The notes: generated by a model from the sequence alone, not told the origin. Positions 44,842 through 53,446 are shown, numbered from the stretch's first letter. The stretch: DNA of 58,670 nt from Gordonia polyisoprenivorans NBRC 16320 = JCM 10675 (GCF_000241325.1 NZ_BAEI01000061.1:1-58670), one strand, 5' to 3'. Numbers and translations are program-made.

Positions 44842-45885
44842 TCAGGAGTCGAATGCCGGGCTGGTGAACTTGTCGTAGAAGATCTGGTCGTGGGGAACCG
44901 AATGCTGTTCCGCCAGTGCGAGAGCTGCATCGACCATGGGTGGGGGACCGCAGAAATACACCTCCGTTCGGGCCAGGTCCGCTTCGTTGTCGTTGACGAT
45001 GTCGGTGACGTTCCCGCCGATGACGGTGACGCCCTCGGGTGCGTTGTCGGTGCTCTCCGACAGACATGCGGTGAACGAGAAGTCGTCGATCTTCTCACCG
45101 AGAGTGGCGATTTCGTCGAGTAGAAAGAGATCGGCGGCGGTGCGGGCTCCGTAATAGAACCGAACCGGTCGGTTCAGGCCGGTCTCGCTGATGTGTCTCA
45201 GGAGAGACAGTAGCGGCGCCATCCCCGCGCCGCCGCCGATTGCCACGATCGGCAGGACGTGCCCGTTGCGCAGGGTGCACGACCCGTACGGACCGTTCAG
45301 CTTGATCTCCTGACCCACCGACAGGCCGTCGGTGAGCATGCCGGCGAACAGTCCACCGGGATACTTCTTGATCAGGAACTCGAGCCGATCCGGGGTGGCC
45401 GGGGTGGTGGCGATCGAGAACGACCGCTTGTCCTCGGTGCCCGGGATGAACAGGTCGAAATACTGTCCCGACTTGAACTCCACGGACTCCGGTTCGACGA
45501 CATCGAGTTTCAGGGACACGATGTCGGGGGTCATCGGTTCGATTGCAGCGACTTTCGTGGTGACATCCTGAATGGGTGCACCGCCGAGGAGTTCGTCCTC
45601 GTCGAAGTTGAGGAGCTCGATCTCGCAGTCGCTGTAAGCGTATGTGCGACAGAGGAGTACGTAACCTTCGGCCTCTTCGGCGTCATTGCAGGCGAAGGTG
45701 GAGTAGTCGTCCATCTGGACGTCGCCCTCGAGCATGTACGACTTGCAGGCCGAACAACGGCCCTCGCGGCAGCCGTGCATGAGGTGGATTCCCTGTCGGA
45801 ATGCGGCGTCGAGGATGGTTTCGTCCTCGCCGACCTCCATCTCGATGTCGACGGGTTCGAAGCTGATCTTGTGGGTGTCGGCCAT
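44842..45885 (-). CDS. prmB: Monooxygenase NADH reductase component PrmB/MimB
   Basis: This 347-residue flavo-iron-sulfur reductase passes electrons from NADH to the hydroxylase. The N-terminal plant-type 2Fe-2S ligands are C39, C44, C47 and C79 ('[12 protein letters not shown]', 'VLLCR'). The FAD-binding motif is 'RSFSIATTP' near residue 165, and the NAD motifs are '[14 protein letters not shown]' and '[13 protein letters not shown]'. The start has a GGAGACTTC site. A long inverted repeat separates it from prmA. Confidence 0.95.
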   Translation of the reverse strand: MADTHKISFEPVDIEMEVGEDETILDAAFRQGIHLMHGCREGRCSACKSYMLEGDVQMDDYSTFACNDAEEAEGYVLLCRTYAYSDCEIELLNFDEDELLGGAPIQDVTTKVAAIEPMTPDIVSLKLDVVEPESVEFKSGQYFDLFIPGTEDKRSFSIATTPATPDRLEFLIKKYPGGLFAGMLTDGLSVGQEIKLNGPYGSCTLRNGHVLPIVAIGGGAGMAPLLSLLRHISETGLNRPVRFYYGARTAADLFLLDEIATLGEKIDDFSFTACLSESTDNAPEGVTVIGGNVTDIVNDNEADLARTEVYFCGPPPMVDAALALAEQHSVPHDQIFYDKFTSPAFDS

Positions 45886-45922
45886 GAAGTCTCCTGGGGC
45901 GCAAGGCGGTGTGCGGGTGTGG

Positions 45923-46004
45923 CCGGAACGGCCAGGGCGTATCGAGGTCACGCGTGCGGTGGTGGGCCTCGATACGCCCTCGCCAGGGGCTCCTGGCGTT
46001 CCGG
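45923..46004. repeat. Long imperfect inverted repeat between prmA and prmB
   Basis: The inner arms AGGGCGTATCGAGG (45934-45947) and CCTCGATACGCCCT (45967-45980) pair perfectly over 14 bp. Outer arms CCGGAACGgCCAGG and CCTGGCGTTCCGG extend the stem with one unpaired base. It could be a transcription attenuator, an RNA processing site, or a dispersed palindromic element inserted in the operon. Confidence 0.7.
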
Positions 46005-46020
46005 ATCAGGGCGTCACGGA

Positions 46021-47658
46021 TCAGACCGTGACGGCCCCGTTCTTGTTGGCCATGTAGGCGGCGATGTGAGCTTCACGCTCGTCATCGCTCATCTCGTTGA
46101 GCGCCACGTTGGGGCTGCCGAACGGGATGCCGCGCACATCGTCGAGCGTCCACATCTTCTTGGGGTCGAGATCCAGATGCGGTTGCGGGATCAGGGTCTT
46201 GCCGTCATCGCGGACGTAGCCGAGATCGGTGATTATGTCGGCGAGATCCTTGCCGTGATGCAGCGTCTCCCATTCGCGGAAACCGGTGAGGCGCCCCATG
46301 TTCGGGGTCGGTCGACCCTCGTACTCCGGGCGGAACGCCACCTTGTCGGTCCAGGCGCAGGTCTCCGAGCAGTAGGTGCGCCACTGGCCGTCGACCTTGT
46401 CGGTGACCATGTCCTCGCGGATGAGGCACGGCACCATACAGGTCCAGCAGCGGTGCGGGTACTCGTAGTCGACGTCCTCGAAGGCGATCGGCTTGTTCTT
46501 GCCGGGGTAGGCCAGACGGTTGTAGTTCTCCCACCACTTGCCGAACTTGTTGTACCAGCCGGGGTACTTCTCCTCGAACCACTCGAAGTCGGTGTCGGTC
46601 ATGGCGTCGATCCGCCAGTAGTTGACCGGCCAGCCGGTGGCGAAGAAGCGGGCGACCTCGTGCACGTAGTGCTTGTCGACGATGCGGTTCCAGGCCTCCT
46701 CGACGAGATCGTGCGGGATGGTCAACCCGTACTTCTCCAGGGGCAGAAGGTAACTGCGGTAGTAGTCGTCGTAGATCCACCGACGCCACATCTCGGCGTA
46801 GGACTCCCGGTCCTTGCGGCGGTCCTTGGTGCCGTACTCGATGAAGGTACCGATCGCGGCGTCGACGACGCAGTGGTTGTTCCACCATGCGTAGCGCAGA
46901 TCCCGTTCGAGCAGCGGACGATTGCGCTCGTCGGCCAGGGCCATCAGCAGGATGGAGTAGCCGTTGGAGATGTGCCGGGACTCATCGGACTGCACCGAGT
47001 GGAAGACCGTCGGCAGCAGGTAGTCGCCGTTGGCCGCGGCCTCGTCGGGCATCGCCACGAACAAGGTGTTGGTGAATGCCGTCTCGGCGACCACTGTCAG
47101 GTAGATGTTCGCGGCGGTGATGGCGTCACCGGTGATGAATCCCTCGCCGAACTGCCGGCCGATCGTGCCCGCGTAGTTGTTGGCGAAGGCCTTCTCGGTG
47201 ATGTCGAAGCCGGCCGGGTCGATGTAGTTGTTCATGTACAGCTTCTTGAGGTTCATCTGGATCGTCGAATGACGAACCTCGTCGATCATCTGTACCGCGA
47301 GACCGTTGTGGATCTCCGGGTTGGGGACGGCGTCGATGGCCATCGGCATCGCGCGGGCCGCCGAGATCTCGGGGAACGGGATGATCGACAAGAACAGCTT
47401 CTGCCATTCGAGCCAGCGTTCCTGGACCTGACGGAACATGTTGCCGCGGATCGCGCCGTCCATGGCGCCGTAGACGCGGTTGTCCTTCTCCTCTTCCATC
47501 GGGAAGTACGACCGCATGATCTGCTTGAGCGGATCCTTTTTTGGTGCCTTCTCGAACGTGTAGTCGGTTCCGAACCGGGTTGCCGGGGTGGCGAAGGTGG
47601 GCTCCCACGACAGCTCGGTGATCTTCGCATGGGCCTTGGTCAAGCTCTGCCTGCTCAA
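46021..47658 (-). CDS. prmA: Monooxygenase hydroxylase large (alpha) subunit PrmA/MimA
   Basis: This 545-residue catalytic subunit belongs to the soluble diiron monooxygenases of the propane/acetone-phenol type. The diiron ligands are visible: E97 ('PFPEIS'), E127 and H130 ('IDEVRH'), E192 ('VAETAF'), E226 and H229 ('SDESRH'). A Cys-rich segment '[17 protein letters not shown]' and 'YCSETCAW' lies in the C-terminal third. The sequence is very close to what I recall of mycobacterial MimA. The start is TTG at 47658 with AGGAGG six bases upstream. Likely products are 2-propanol, acetol or hydroquinone, depending on substrate. Confidence 0.95.
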   Translation of the reverse strand: MSRQSLTKAHAKITELSWEPTFATPATRFGTDYTFEKAPKKDPLKQIMRSYFPMEEEKDNRVYGAMDGAIRGNMFRQVQERWLEWQKLFLSIIPFPEISAARAMPMAIDAVPNPEIHNGLAVQMIDEVRHSTIQMNLKKLYMNNYIDPAGFDITEKAFANNYAGTIGRQFGEGFITGDAITAANIYLTVVAETAFTNTLFVAMPDEAAANGDYLLPTVFHSVQSDESRHISNGYSILLMALADERNRPLLERDLRYAWWNNHCVVDAAIGTFIEYGTKDRRKDRESYAEMWRRWIYDDYYRSYLLPLEKYGLTIPHDLVEEAWNRIVDKHYVHEVARFFATGWPVNYWRIDAMTDTDFEWFEEKYPGWYNKFGKWWENYNRLAYPGKNKPIAFEDVDYEYPHRCWTCMVPCLIREDMVTDKVDGQWRTYCSETCAWTDKVAFRPEYEGRPTPNMGRLTGFREWETLHHGKDLADIITDLGYVRDDGKTLIPQPHLDLDPKKMWTLDDVRGIPFGSPNVALNEMSDDEREAHIAAYMANKNGAVTV

Positions 47659-47733
47659 TGTGCGCCTCCTGTAGAAGAGCCGACGCGGTGTCGGCCTGCG
47701 GGCTGAAGCGCTACCGATACAACCGCGTGACGC

Positions 47734-47759
47734 GTCTCACACCCGTCTCACTGTGAGAC
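47734..47759. promoter_or_regulatory. Putative MimR binding site upstream of prmA
   Basis: GTCTCA-N5-GTCTCA-ctg-TGAGAC: two direct half sites (47734-47739, 47745-47750) and an inverted one (47754-47759) lie 76-101 bp upstream of the prmA start. The position and symmetry fit an upstream activating site for the AcoR/MimR-type regulator. No sigma-54 -24/-12 element is visible between the site and prmA. Confidence 0.55.
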
Positions 47760-47823
47760 TGGCCACATATCCATTGGTGTGGATCGGCGGTTGTGGTGGG
47801 CCTGAAACCGGCTGACCAGCGCG

Positions 47824-47891
47824 GATGTGTGTCGACTTCGCCTTTGTGTGTCCTGCAGGGCACACAAACTCAAAGTCGACACACATCTGCG
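47824..47891. repeat. Palindromic repeat, left copy (SalI/PstI-type palindrome)
   Basis: About 67 bp form a long imperfect palindrome centred on CCTGCAGG (47852-47859). Outer arms GATGTGTGTCGACTT (47824-47838) and AAGTCGACACACATC (47873-47887) pair perfectly over 15 bp. It matches the right copy at 59 of 67 positions and lies 54 bp upstream of the AbiEi/DUF559-like gene. Confidence 0.85.
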
Positions 47892-47944
47892 GAAGATCTG
47901 ACGTCGGGCGGAACTGCGGCAACGCGTGCCGCGTCCAACTCGGC

Positions 47945-48859
47945 ATGATGACCTTTCCCACCGATACCCACGGCCTCATCCATCGAGCGTCGGTGATCGC
48001 GGTCGGACTGACCGACGAGGATCTCGCCCGAGCGGTGCGCACCAAGCAGATCGTGCGGATCGTCCGCGGGGTCTACGCCGAGGCGGTGCGCCGGGAGCCC
48101 GAGGAACTCCACCGACTGACCGCGATCGCAACGGTGCTCGCCGGGACCTCCGACGCGCCGTTGAGTCACCAGAGCGCGGCCGCGGTCCACGGCCTCGCCA
48201 TGCTCGAACCCAACTTCCGTCGTGTCCACCGCACCGCGCCGACGGGCTTTCGGACCACGACGCTGCACTGTCACGTCGGCGAGGTATCCGAGGCGCACAC
48301 CGTCGTGATCGACGGCGTGTCGGTGACCTCGCTCGAACGGACCGCCGTCGATGTCGCTTGCGGCGCCGACGGTTTCGCGAGGGCACTGGCCGTCTTCGAC
48401 GCCGCGCTCCGGCGGGGTGCCGATCGTGAGGTGATGGCCATGATGCTGGCCGGTTCTCGTCGCGGGGTCGGGCGGGCCCGGCATGCACTGCGCTTCGCCG
48501 ACGGAAATGCCGAGAGCCCGGGGGAGTCGTGGAGTCGCGCCCAACTGATCGAAGCCGGGCTGCGTCCGGCTCGGCTGCAGCATGAGTTCTACGACAAGCA
48601 CGGCATCTTCGTCGCCCGGACCGATTTCGACTGGGACGGTCTGCTCGTCGGGGAGTTCGACGGCAAGGTCAAGTACCAGAAGCTACTGAGGCCCGGAGAG
48701 GACGTCACCGAGGTCGTGCTGCGCGAGAAGGCACGCGAAGACGCGCTCCGCGCGATGGGCATCATGGTGATCCGCTGGGTCTGGGACGATCTCCGGCGCG
48801 GCACCGTGGTCGCCAAGGTGCGTCACTGGCTGGTTCACCTCGCGCTGATGGCGGCCTGA
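47945..48859 (+). CDS. AbiEi-like antitoxin / DUF559 (Vsr-fold) domain protein
   Basis: This 304-residue protein belongs to a widespread actinobacterial family with an N-terminal AbiEi-like winged helix ('GLTDEDLARAVRTKQIVRIVRGVYAE' in parts), a middle region ('LSHQSAAAVHGL', 'VTSLERTAVDVA'), and a C-terminal region resembling DUF559/Vsr nucleases ('ARTDFDWDGLLVGEFDGKVKYQ', 'EKAREDALRAMGIMVIRWVWDDL'). The D-W...E-x-D-G-K-x-K-Y pattern looks like the metal-binding core of a restriction-endonuclease-like fold. ATG 47945 is chosen (47948 is next). It is a single gene between two palindromic repeats, not next to any toxin gene. Function is unproven. Confidence 0.85.
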   Translation: MMTFPTDTHGLIHRASVIAVGLTDEDLARAVRTKQIVRIVRGVYAEAVRREPEELHRLTAIATVLAGTSDAPLSHQSAAAVHGLAMLEPNFRRVHRTAPTGFRTTTLHCHVGEVSEAHTVVIDGVSVTSLERTAVDVACGADGFARALAVFDAALRRGADREVMAMMLAGSRRGVGRARHALRFADGNAESPGESWSRAQLIEAGLRPARLQHEFYDKHGIFVARTDFDWDGLLVGEFDGKVKYQKLLRPGEDVTEVVLREKAREDALRAMGIMVIRWVWDDLRRGTVVAKVRHWLVHLALMAA

Positions 48860-48869
48860 CCTGTCGCGA

Positions 48870-48936
48870 ATGTGTGTCGACTTCGGCATTGCGTGTCCTG
48901 CAGGACACACAAACCCGAAGTCGACACAGGTCTGCG
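48870..48936. repeat. Palindromic repeat, right copy
   Basis: A 67-bp palindrome begins 11 bp after the stop of the AbiEi/DUF559-like gene and is centred on GTGTCCTGCAGGACAC, a perfect 16-bp core at 48893-48908. Arms TGTGTCGACTTCGG (48873-48886) and CCGAAGTCGACACA (48915-48928) are perfect. It matches the left copy at 59 of 67 positions in the same orientation. It may also act as a terminator. Confidence 0.85.
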
Positions 48937-48966
48937 CCGGTCGTCGGGGTCTGCGTCGTCGGCGTT

Positions 48967-50172
48967 TCAGTCGTCGAGCGCTCGGTACACCGCGGCCTCG
49001 AAATCCAGCGCTGCGGTCATTGCCGTCGGGTCCGCGAACGGGAAGAGCTGGGTCCCCCAGGCGCCGGCGATCCCGCTCGACGGATCGATCCAGAAGTACA
49101 CGTTCGCCAGTCCGGCCCACCCGTAGGAGCCGCCGCGGCGCCCGGTGGGGGCGTCGGTCTCGTTGGTCATCGCGAGAAGATTCCAGCCTTTGGCGATGCC
49201 GGGGAAGAATTCCGCGTCGCGGGTGCGTCGCGGATCGACGCCGGGCAGTGCGGTGACCTGCAGGTCGCCGAGCTGATCGGCGGTGGCCGCGGCGACCGTC
49301 TCCGGTCGCAGGAGTTGCTCGCCGTGCTCGGTGCGCCCGCCGCGCAGCCACAGCCGCAGGAACCGAAGGACGTCGGGGATCGTGGAGTAGAGGCCCTGCC
49401 CGCCCATGTCGACCGGTGGTGCATCCGGCGCCGTCGGGGCGCGCAGCGCCTTGAGGGAGCCGTCGGGCAGACGGGCGTGCAGTACGGCGGCACGGGCCAG
49501 TGCGGCACCGTCGCGCGCAAAGGTGGTGTCGGACATGCCCAGTGGCGTCAACAACCGCTGTGTCATCGTGTCACCGAGGCGGTGGCCGGTGATGCCCTCG
49601 ATCACCAATCCGACCCAGTCGAGGTTGGTTCCGTACTCCCAGCGGGTGCCGGGATCGAACATCAGCGTCGTACCCAAGGATTCGACGGTGCCGGTGGCCA
49701 CGTCCGGCAGATCCTGGGCCCGGGCCACCCGGGTGAAGTCCGCGTCGAAGAAGGCGTAGGCGAAACCCGCTGTGTGGGTGAGGAGTTGCCGGGTGGTCGG
49801 GATGCTTGCCGGTTCCCGCAGGCGCGGCGTGCCGTCGCCGTCGCATCCGTCGAGCACGGTGAGTCCGGCCAGACGGGGCTCGTACTCGGCAGCGGGGGCG
49901 TCGAGGTCGAGGACGCCGTCGTCGACGAGTTGCAGCGCGACGGTTGCGGTGAGCGACTTGGTGACCGAGTAGAGGGCGAGTACCGAGTCGGTGGCGATCG
50001 GGCCGACGGAACCGAGGTGGACGGTCTGCTCGGCGGTGCTCACCCCGGTGACGACGCCGGGCAGGGCCGAGGTGTCGGTGGAACGCAACCAGTCGTCGGC
50101 AGCGCGGGCGATGCGGTCGGTCGCGGCGTCCGGTGCGGCGTGTGGTGCGGAGTGTGGTGTGGGTGTCGCCAT
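48967..50172 (-). CDS. Serine hydrolase, beta-lactamase/class C fold
   Basis: This 401-residue protein has the serine beta-lactamase-like fold used by esterases, D-peptidases and class C lactamases. The catalytic S-x-x-K is in 'LYSVTKSLTATVAL' near residue 68, Y-x-N is 'WEYGTNLDWVGL' near 180, and the C-terminal 'RRGGSYGWAGL' corresponds to the KTG/HxG region. It has no signal peptide, so a cytosolic esterase (EstB/LipL-like) is likelier than an antibiotic-resistance enzyme. It is the last gene of a minus-strand pair after the aminotransferase, 5 bp apart. Confidence 0.9.
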   Translation of the reverse strand: MATPTPHSAPHAAPDAATDRIARAADDWLRSTDTSALPGVVTGVSTAEQTVHLGSVGPIATDSVLALYSVTKSLTATVALQLVDDGVLDLDAPAAEYEPRLAGLTVLDGCDGDGTPRLREPASIPTTRQLLTHTAGFAYAFFDADFTRVARAQDLPDVATGTVESLGTTLMFDPGTRWEYGTNLDWVGLVIEGITGHRLGDTMTQRLLTPLGMSDTTFARDGAALARAAVLHARLPDGSLKALRAPTAPDAPPVDMGGQGLYSTIPDVLRFLRLWLRGGRTEHGEQLLRPETVAAATADQLGDLQVTALPGVDPRRTRDAEFFPGIAKGWNLLAMTNETDAPTGRRGGSYGWAGLANVYFWIDPSSGIAGAWGTQLFPFADPTAMTAALDFEAAVYRALDD

Positions 50173-50177
50173 GGCGA

Positions 50178-51365
50178 CTACCCTGCCAGGTCGCCGACGA
50201 AGCGCTCCAACCGCTCGAGTGCGTCGGTGAGATCGGCGGTCGAGGCCGCATACGACAGCCGGATGTGGTCGTCGGCGGTGGCGACGCCGAAATCCTTGCC
50301 CGGGGTGAGCGCGACGTGCGCCTCGAGCAGGGCACGGTCGCAGAACTCCGCCGACCCCAGGCCCGTCGGCGAGACGTCGATGTAGACGTAGAACGCGCCG
50401 TCCGGCGGGACCGGGACGGGCAGGCCGATGCGCTCGAGACCGTCGAGGACGAGGCGACGGCGATTGACGAACTCCCGTCGACGATCCTCGGCGACACCGA
50501 GCGACTCCGGGGTGAAACAACTCAAGGCCGCGTGCTGCGCCGGGGTCGGCGGACTGACGTAGTAGTTCTGCGCGAGCCGCTCGACGACGTCGACGAGGCC
50601 GTCGGGCAGGATCGCCCACCCCAGCCGCCATCCGGTCATGCCGAAGTACTTGGAGAAACTGTTGATGACGACGGTCGACGCCGTTGCGGTCGGGTCGGTG
50701 AGCACACTGCGCGGCGGATGGCCGTCGGCGTCGGGGTCGGCGAGGCCCAGGTAGATCTCGTCGACGATGCTCCACCCACCGCGATCGGTGACGTCGCGGC
50801 ACAGCCGACGCAGGTCGTCGTGGGGGATCGAGGTACCCGTCGGATTCGACGGCGATGCCACGATCACCCCGCGTGTCTCCTCTTTCCACGACCGTGTGAC
50901 GAGGTCCGGTGTCAGTTGGTAATACGTTTCCGGTGTCGTGGGAATCAACGACACCCGCGCTCCGAAGCTCTCGGCGAACTGCCGATTGCACGGATAGGAC
51001 GGGTCGCCGATGAGGACGCCGTCGCCGTCGTCGATCAGCGCAGCACAGGTCAGCAGCAGCGCCGCCGAGGCACCGGTGGTGACGGCGACCCGACGCGGAT
51101 CGACCTCGGCGCGAAAGTGTGTCGCGTAGAACCCGGCGATCGCCTCGCGCAGCTCGACGGTGCCGAGGGCCTCGGTGTAGGCCATCGGCCGGCCGTCGGC
51201 GGCGTCGCGGGCGGCGGCGAGGAACTGCGGGGGCGGGCCGAAATCCGGTTCGCCGATGTTGAGTCGGATGACCCGGTGTCCGGCCGCCTCCACGGCCGCG
51301 GCCTTCTTGGCGAACTCCATCGCGTAGAAGGGTGCCACCCGGTGCGCGCGCCGCGAGATGTGCAT
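50178..51365 (-). CDS. PLP-dependent class I/II aminotransferase
   Basis: This 395-residue aspartate-aminotransferase-fold enzyme has 'IRLNIGEPDFGPP' near residue 36, 'TGASAALLLTCAALIDDGD', 'ASPSNPTG', the 'WSIVDEIYLGL' Asp that pairs with the pyridine nitrogen, the PLP-binding Lys in 'INSFSKYFGMTGWRLGW', and 'HIRLSYA' with the carboxylate-binding Arg. Amino-acid specificity cannot be read; aspartate, kynurenine or arylamine transaminase are possible. ATG 51365 is preferred to a GTG two codons upstream. It is followed after 5 bp by the serine hydrolase gene. Confidence 0.92.
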   Translation of the reverse strand: MHISRRAHRVAPFYAMEFAKKAAAVEAAGHRVIRLNIGEPDFGPPPQFLAAARDAADGRPMAYTEALGTVELREAIAGFYATHFRAEVDPRRVAVTTGASAALLLTCAALIDDGDGVLIGDPSYPCNRQFAESFGARVSLIPTTPETYYQLTPDLVTRSWKEETRGVIVASPSNPTGTSIPHDDLRRLCRDVTDRGGWSIVDEIYLGLADPDADGHPPRSVLTDPTATASTVVINSFSKYFGMTGWRLGWAILPDGLVDVVERLAQNYYVSPPTPAQHAALSCFTPESLGVAEDRRREFVNRRRLVLDGLERIGLPVPVPPDGAFYVYIDVSPTGLGSAEFCDRALLEAHVALTPGKDFGVATADDHIRLSYAASTADLTDALERLERFVGDLAG

Positions 51366-51447
51366 GGACACATTCTGCTCACGGCGCGCGCCGGAGGGGT
51401 CGGTGGGTGGGCCGGTCAGGTCAACGGTGGGTCAGGACACGGGTCGG

Positions 51448-52278
51448 TCAGGGAACGTAATTGAACGTGTCGGGATCGGGTCCGCGCCGCTTGTCCTTGT
51501 TGAGGCCGTCGACGGCAGCCATGTCCTCGGAGGAGAGATCGAAGTCGAAGAGCGCGAAGTTCTCCTCGACCCGCGAGCGCGTCACCGACTTGGGGAAGAC
51601 GATGTCGCCGCGCTGAATGTGCCAGCGCAACACCACCTGTGCCACCGTGCGGCCCTTCTCCTCGGCGATCTTCTTCAGCACCGGATCATCGAGGACGTCG
51701 CCCTGCGCAATCGGCGACCATGCCTCGGTGGCGATGTTGTGTTCGGAATCGAAGGCGCGCAACGGGTTCTGGGTGAGGTAGGGGTGCACCTCGATCTGGT
51801 TGGCCGCGGGCACGACCTCGGTCTCGGCGAACAGGCGCTCGAGGTGATGCTTCTGGAAATTGGAGACACCGATCGCGCGGGCCTTGCCGTCGGCGTAGAT
51901 CTTCTCCATCGCCTTCCAGGTCTCGACGAAATCGCCGACCTCGGGCAGCGGCCAATGGATCAGATACAGGTCGACGTGCTCGACACCGAGCCGTTCCAGG
52001 GACTTGTCGGTGGCCTCGAGGGCGTCGTCGAAGGCGTGAAAGCTGTTGTTGAGCTTGGTGGTGATGAAGACCTCGTCGCGCGGTATGCCCGACTTGCGTA
52101 CTGCCTCACCGACTTCGGCTTCGTTCCCGTACATCTGCGCGGTGTCGATGTGACGATAACCCACCTCGAGGGCCGAGAGGGTGGCCTCGACGGTGTCTTC
52201 GGGCTTGATCTGGAAGACCCCGAAACCGAGCTGAGGGATCTCGACGCCATTGTTGAGTGTGATGGAAGGGACTGTCAT
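51448..52278 (-). CDS. Aldo/keto reductase (2,5-diketo-gluconate reductase type)
   Basis: This 276-residue NADPH-dependent reductase has the AKR tetrad: 'GYRHIDTAQMYGNE' (Asp and Tyr, residues near 46 and 51), Lys in 'FITTKLNN', and His in 'LYLIHWPLP'. Cofactor residues are seen in 'FPKSVTRSRVEEN'. AKR5-like proteins reduce small aldehydes and diketones such as methylglyoxal. It stands between two oxidoreductase genes on the same strand but with gaps of 60-80 bp, so co-transcription is possible but unproven. Confidence 0.92.
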   Translation of the reverse strand: MTVPSITLNNGVEIPQLGFGVFQIKPEDTVEATLSALEVGYRHIDTAQMYGNEAEVGEAVRKSGIPRDEVFITTKLNNSFHAFDDALEATDKSLERLGVEHVDLYLIHWPLPEVGDFVETWKAMEKIYADGKARAIGVSNFQKHHLERLFAETEVVPAANQIEVHPYLTQNPLRAFDSEHNIATEAWSPIAQGDVLDDPVLKKIAEEKGRTVAQVVLRWHIQRGDIVFPKSVTRSRVEENFALFDFDLSSEDMAAVDGLNKDKRRGPDPDTFNYVP

Positions 52279-52339
52279 GAAACACCTTTCACTGTGATGG
52301 TGGAGTGTGGACCCGCCAGGCGCGCACGGGGGGAGTACC

Positions 52340-53341
52340 TCACGGGAGGAGGACGAACTTGCCCCGGGGGTGGCGCCCGGACAGGTCGGCCAATGCGTGA
52401 CCGGCCCTGTCCAGAGGGTACGTTGCGGCGACCTCGGTCACCAGGGACCCGTCGGCGGCCGCGGCGATCAGCGGCTCGATGGCCTCGGCCCGGTGGCGCT
52501 TGCTGTCGCTGCTCGATCCGTCGATCAACACGATGCCGTCCTCGGCGCGACCGAAGGCGGCGATGCTCACGATGCGTGAACGATCGGCCACCAGTTCCAG
52601 CGAGACATCGATCGCCTCATCGGTGCCGACCGTGTCGATGGCGACGGTGACCGTCCCCGGCGCCGCCTCGCGGATGCGCTCGATCAGCCCGTCGCCATAG
52701 GTGACCGGGATCGCCCCGAGCCCGCGCAGATACTCGTGATTGGTCTGCGCGGCGGTGGCGATGACCGTCGCCCCGGCCTTCACGGCGAGTTGGACGGCGA
52801 CGACACCCACCGCACCCGCGCCGCCGTGCACCACGACGACATCGCCGTCGGCGACGTGTGCGGTGGCGATGGCATCGGCGGCGGTCATGCCCACCAGCAA
52901 CAGGCCGGCGGCGCGCTGAACGTCGAGGCTCTCGGGCCGGCGATGGAGCCGGTCGGTGGCGACCACAACGTGGTCGGCGTACGCGCCGGGCACCGGATAG
53001 CCGATGACCGGATCGCCGACGGCGAGATCGTCGGTACCGGGGCCGACGGCCCTAACGGTGCCTGCGAACTCATTGCCGACAGGTCGCGGCAGGGCGGACT
53101 CGTCGGTGCCCATGAAACCCCGGATGATCTTCGCGTCGATCGGGTTCACCCCGATCGCCTCGACCGCCACCACGACCTGCCCCGGATCGGGGACCGGCAG
53201 CTCGGCCTTGACGACCTCGAGGGCCTCGACCGGGTCGCCGTACCGCACGGCGACGACCTGTCGGGCGGTCACCGCGGCGGAGTCGATGTCGAGGGTGTTG
53301 TCGTTGGTGTCTGGGGTGTTGGTGTTCGGGGAATCGGCCAT
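52340..53341 (-). CDS. Zinc-free quinone oxidoreductase (QOR-like MDR)
   Basis: This 333-residue NADPH-dependent medium-chain reductase lacks zinc-ligand cysteines. It shows 'AIGVNPIDAKIIRGFMG', 'GNEFAGTVRAVGPG', the NADPH motif 'VVHGGAGAVGVVAVQLAVKAG' near residue 170, and 'IVSIAAFGRAEDG'. The first 24 residues are a low-complexity N/T/D-rich leader ('SPNTNTPDTNDN') that may be non-conserved, so an internal start (for example at about residue 26) cannot be excluded. It would reduce quinones or enones. A run of four GAGGTCA-type repeats lies upstream of its start. Confidence 0.88.
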   Translation of the reverse strand: MADSPNTNTPDTNDNTLDIDSAAVTARQVVAVRYGDPVEALEVVKAELPVPDPGQVVVAVEAIGVNPIDAKIIRGFMGTDESALPRPVGNEFAGTVRAVGPGTDDLAVGDPVIGYPVPGAYADHVVVATDRLHRRPESLDVQRAAGLLLVGMTAADAIATAHVADGDVVVVHGGAGAVGVVAVQLAVKAGATVIATAAQTNHEYLRGLGAIPVTYGDGLIERIREAAPGTVTVAIDTVGTDEAIDVSLELVADRSRIVSIAAFGRAEDGIVLIDGSSSDSKRHRAEAIEPLIAAAADGSLVTEVAATYPLDRAGHALADLSGRHPRGKFVLLP

Positions 53342-53387
53342 GTTCGGTTCAAGGACACCCGGGCCGCGCGATATTCCGACGGTGACG

Positions 53388-53446
53388 TTGACCTCAGGGA
53401 CATTGACCTCAGGACATTGACCTCAGCGAGATCGACCTCAGCGACG
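53388..53446. repeat. Four imperfect 15-bp tandem repeats
   Basis: Units starting at 53388, 53403, 53417 and 53432 share 'T(T/C)GACCTCAG' and are 14-15 bp long. On the minus strand this reads as phased GAGGTCA boxes upstream of the quinone oxidoreductase. The last unit overlaps the stop codon of the Nudix gene. Either a multi-site operator or slippage-generated DNA. Confidence 0.65.

Noticed and set aside
45259..47706. Very long plus-strand open frame (815 codons) opposite prmA and prmB
   Set aside because: It lies antisense to genes with intact catalytic motifs, and its translation is Val/Gly/Asp-rich without domains. High GC content alone keeps such frames open.
47659..47760. Sigma-54 promoter for the monooxygenase operon
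   Set aside because: The activator belongs to a family often paired with sigma-54, but no GG-N10-GC element is visible and the GAFTGA loop is missing from the activator.
47945..48859. Type IV toxin-antitoxin module
   Set aside because: The AbiEi-like N-terminus suggests an antitoxin, but no AbiEii-like nucleotidyltransferase toxin gene is adjacent.
47824..48936. RAYT/REP or insertion-sequence transposon
   Set aside because: No Tnp_1-like HUH, DDE or tyrosine transposase motif is present in the enclosed gene. The flanking palindromes are in direct orientation and no target-site duplication could be recognised by eye.
48967..50172. Antibiotic-resistance beta-lactamase
   Set aside because: S-x-x-K and Y-x-N motifs are present, but there is no export signal and the C-terminal triad is not KTG; a cytosolic esterase is more likely.
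53388..53446. CRISPR array
   Set aside because: Units are 14-15 bp and contiguous, without spacers or cas genes.
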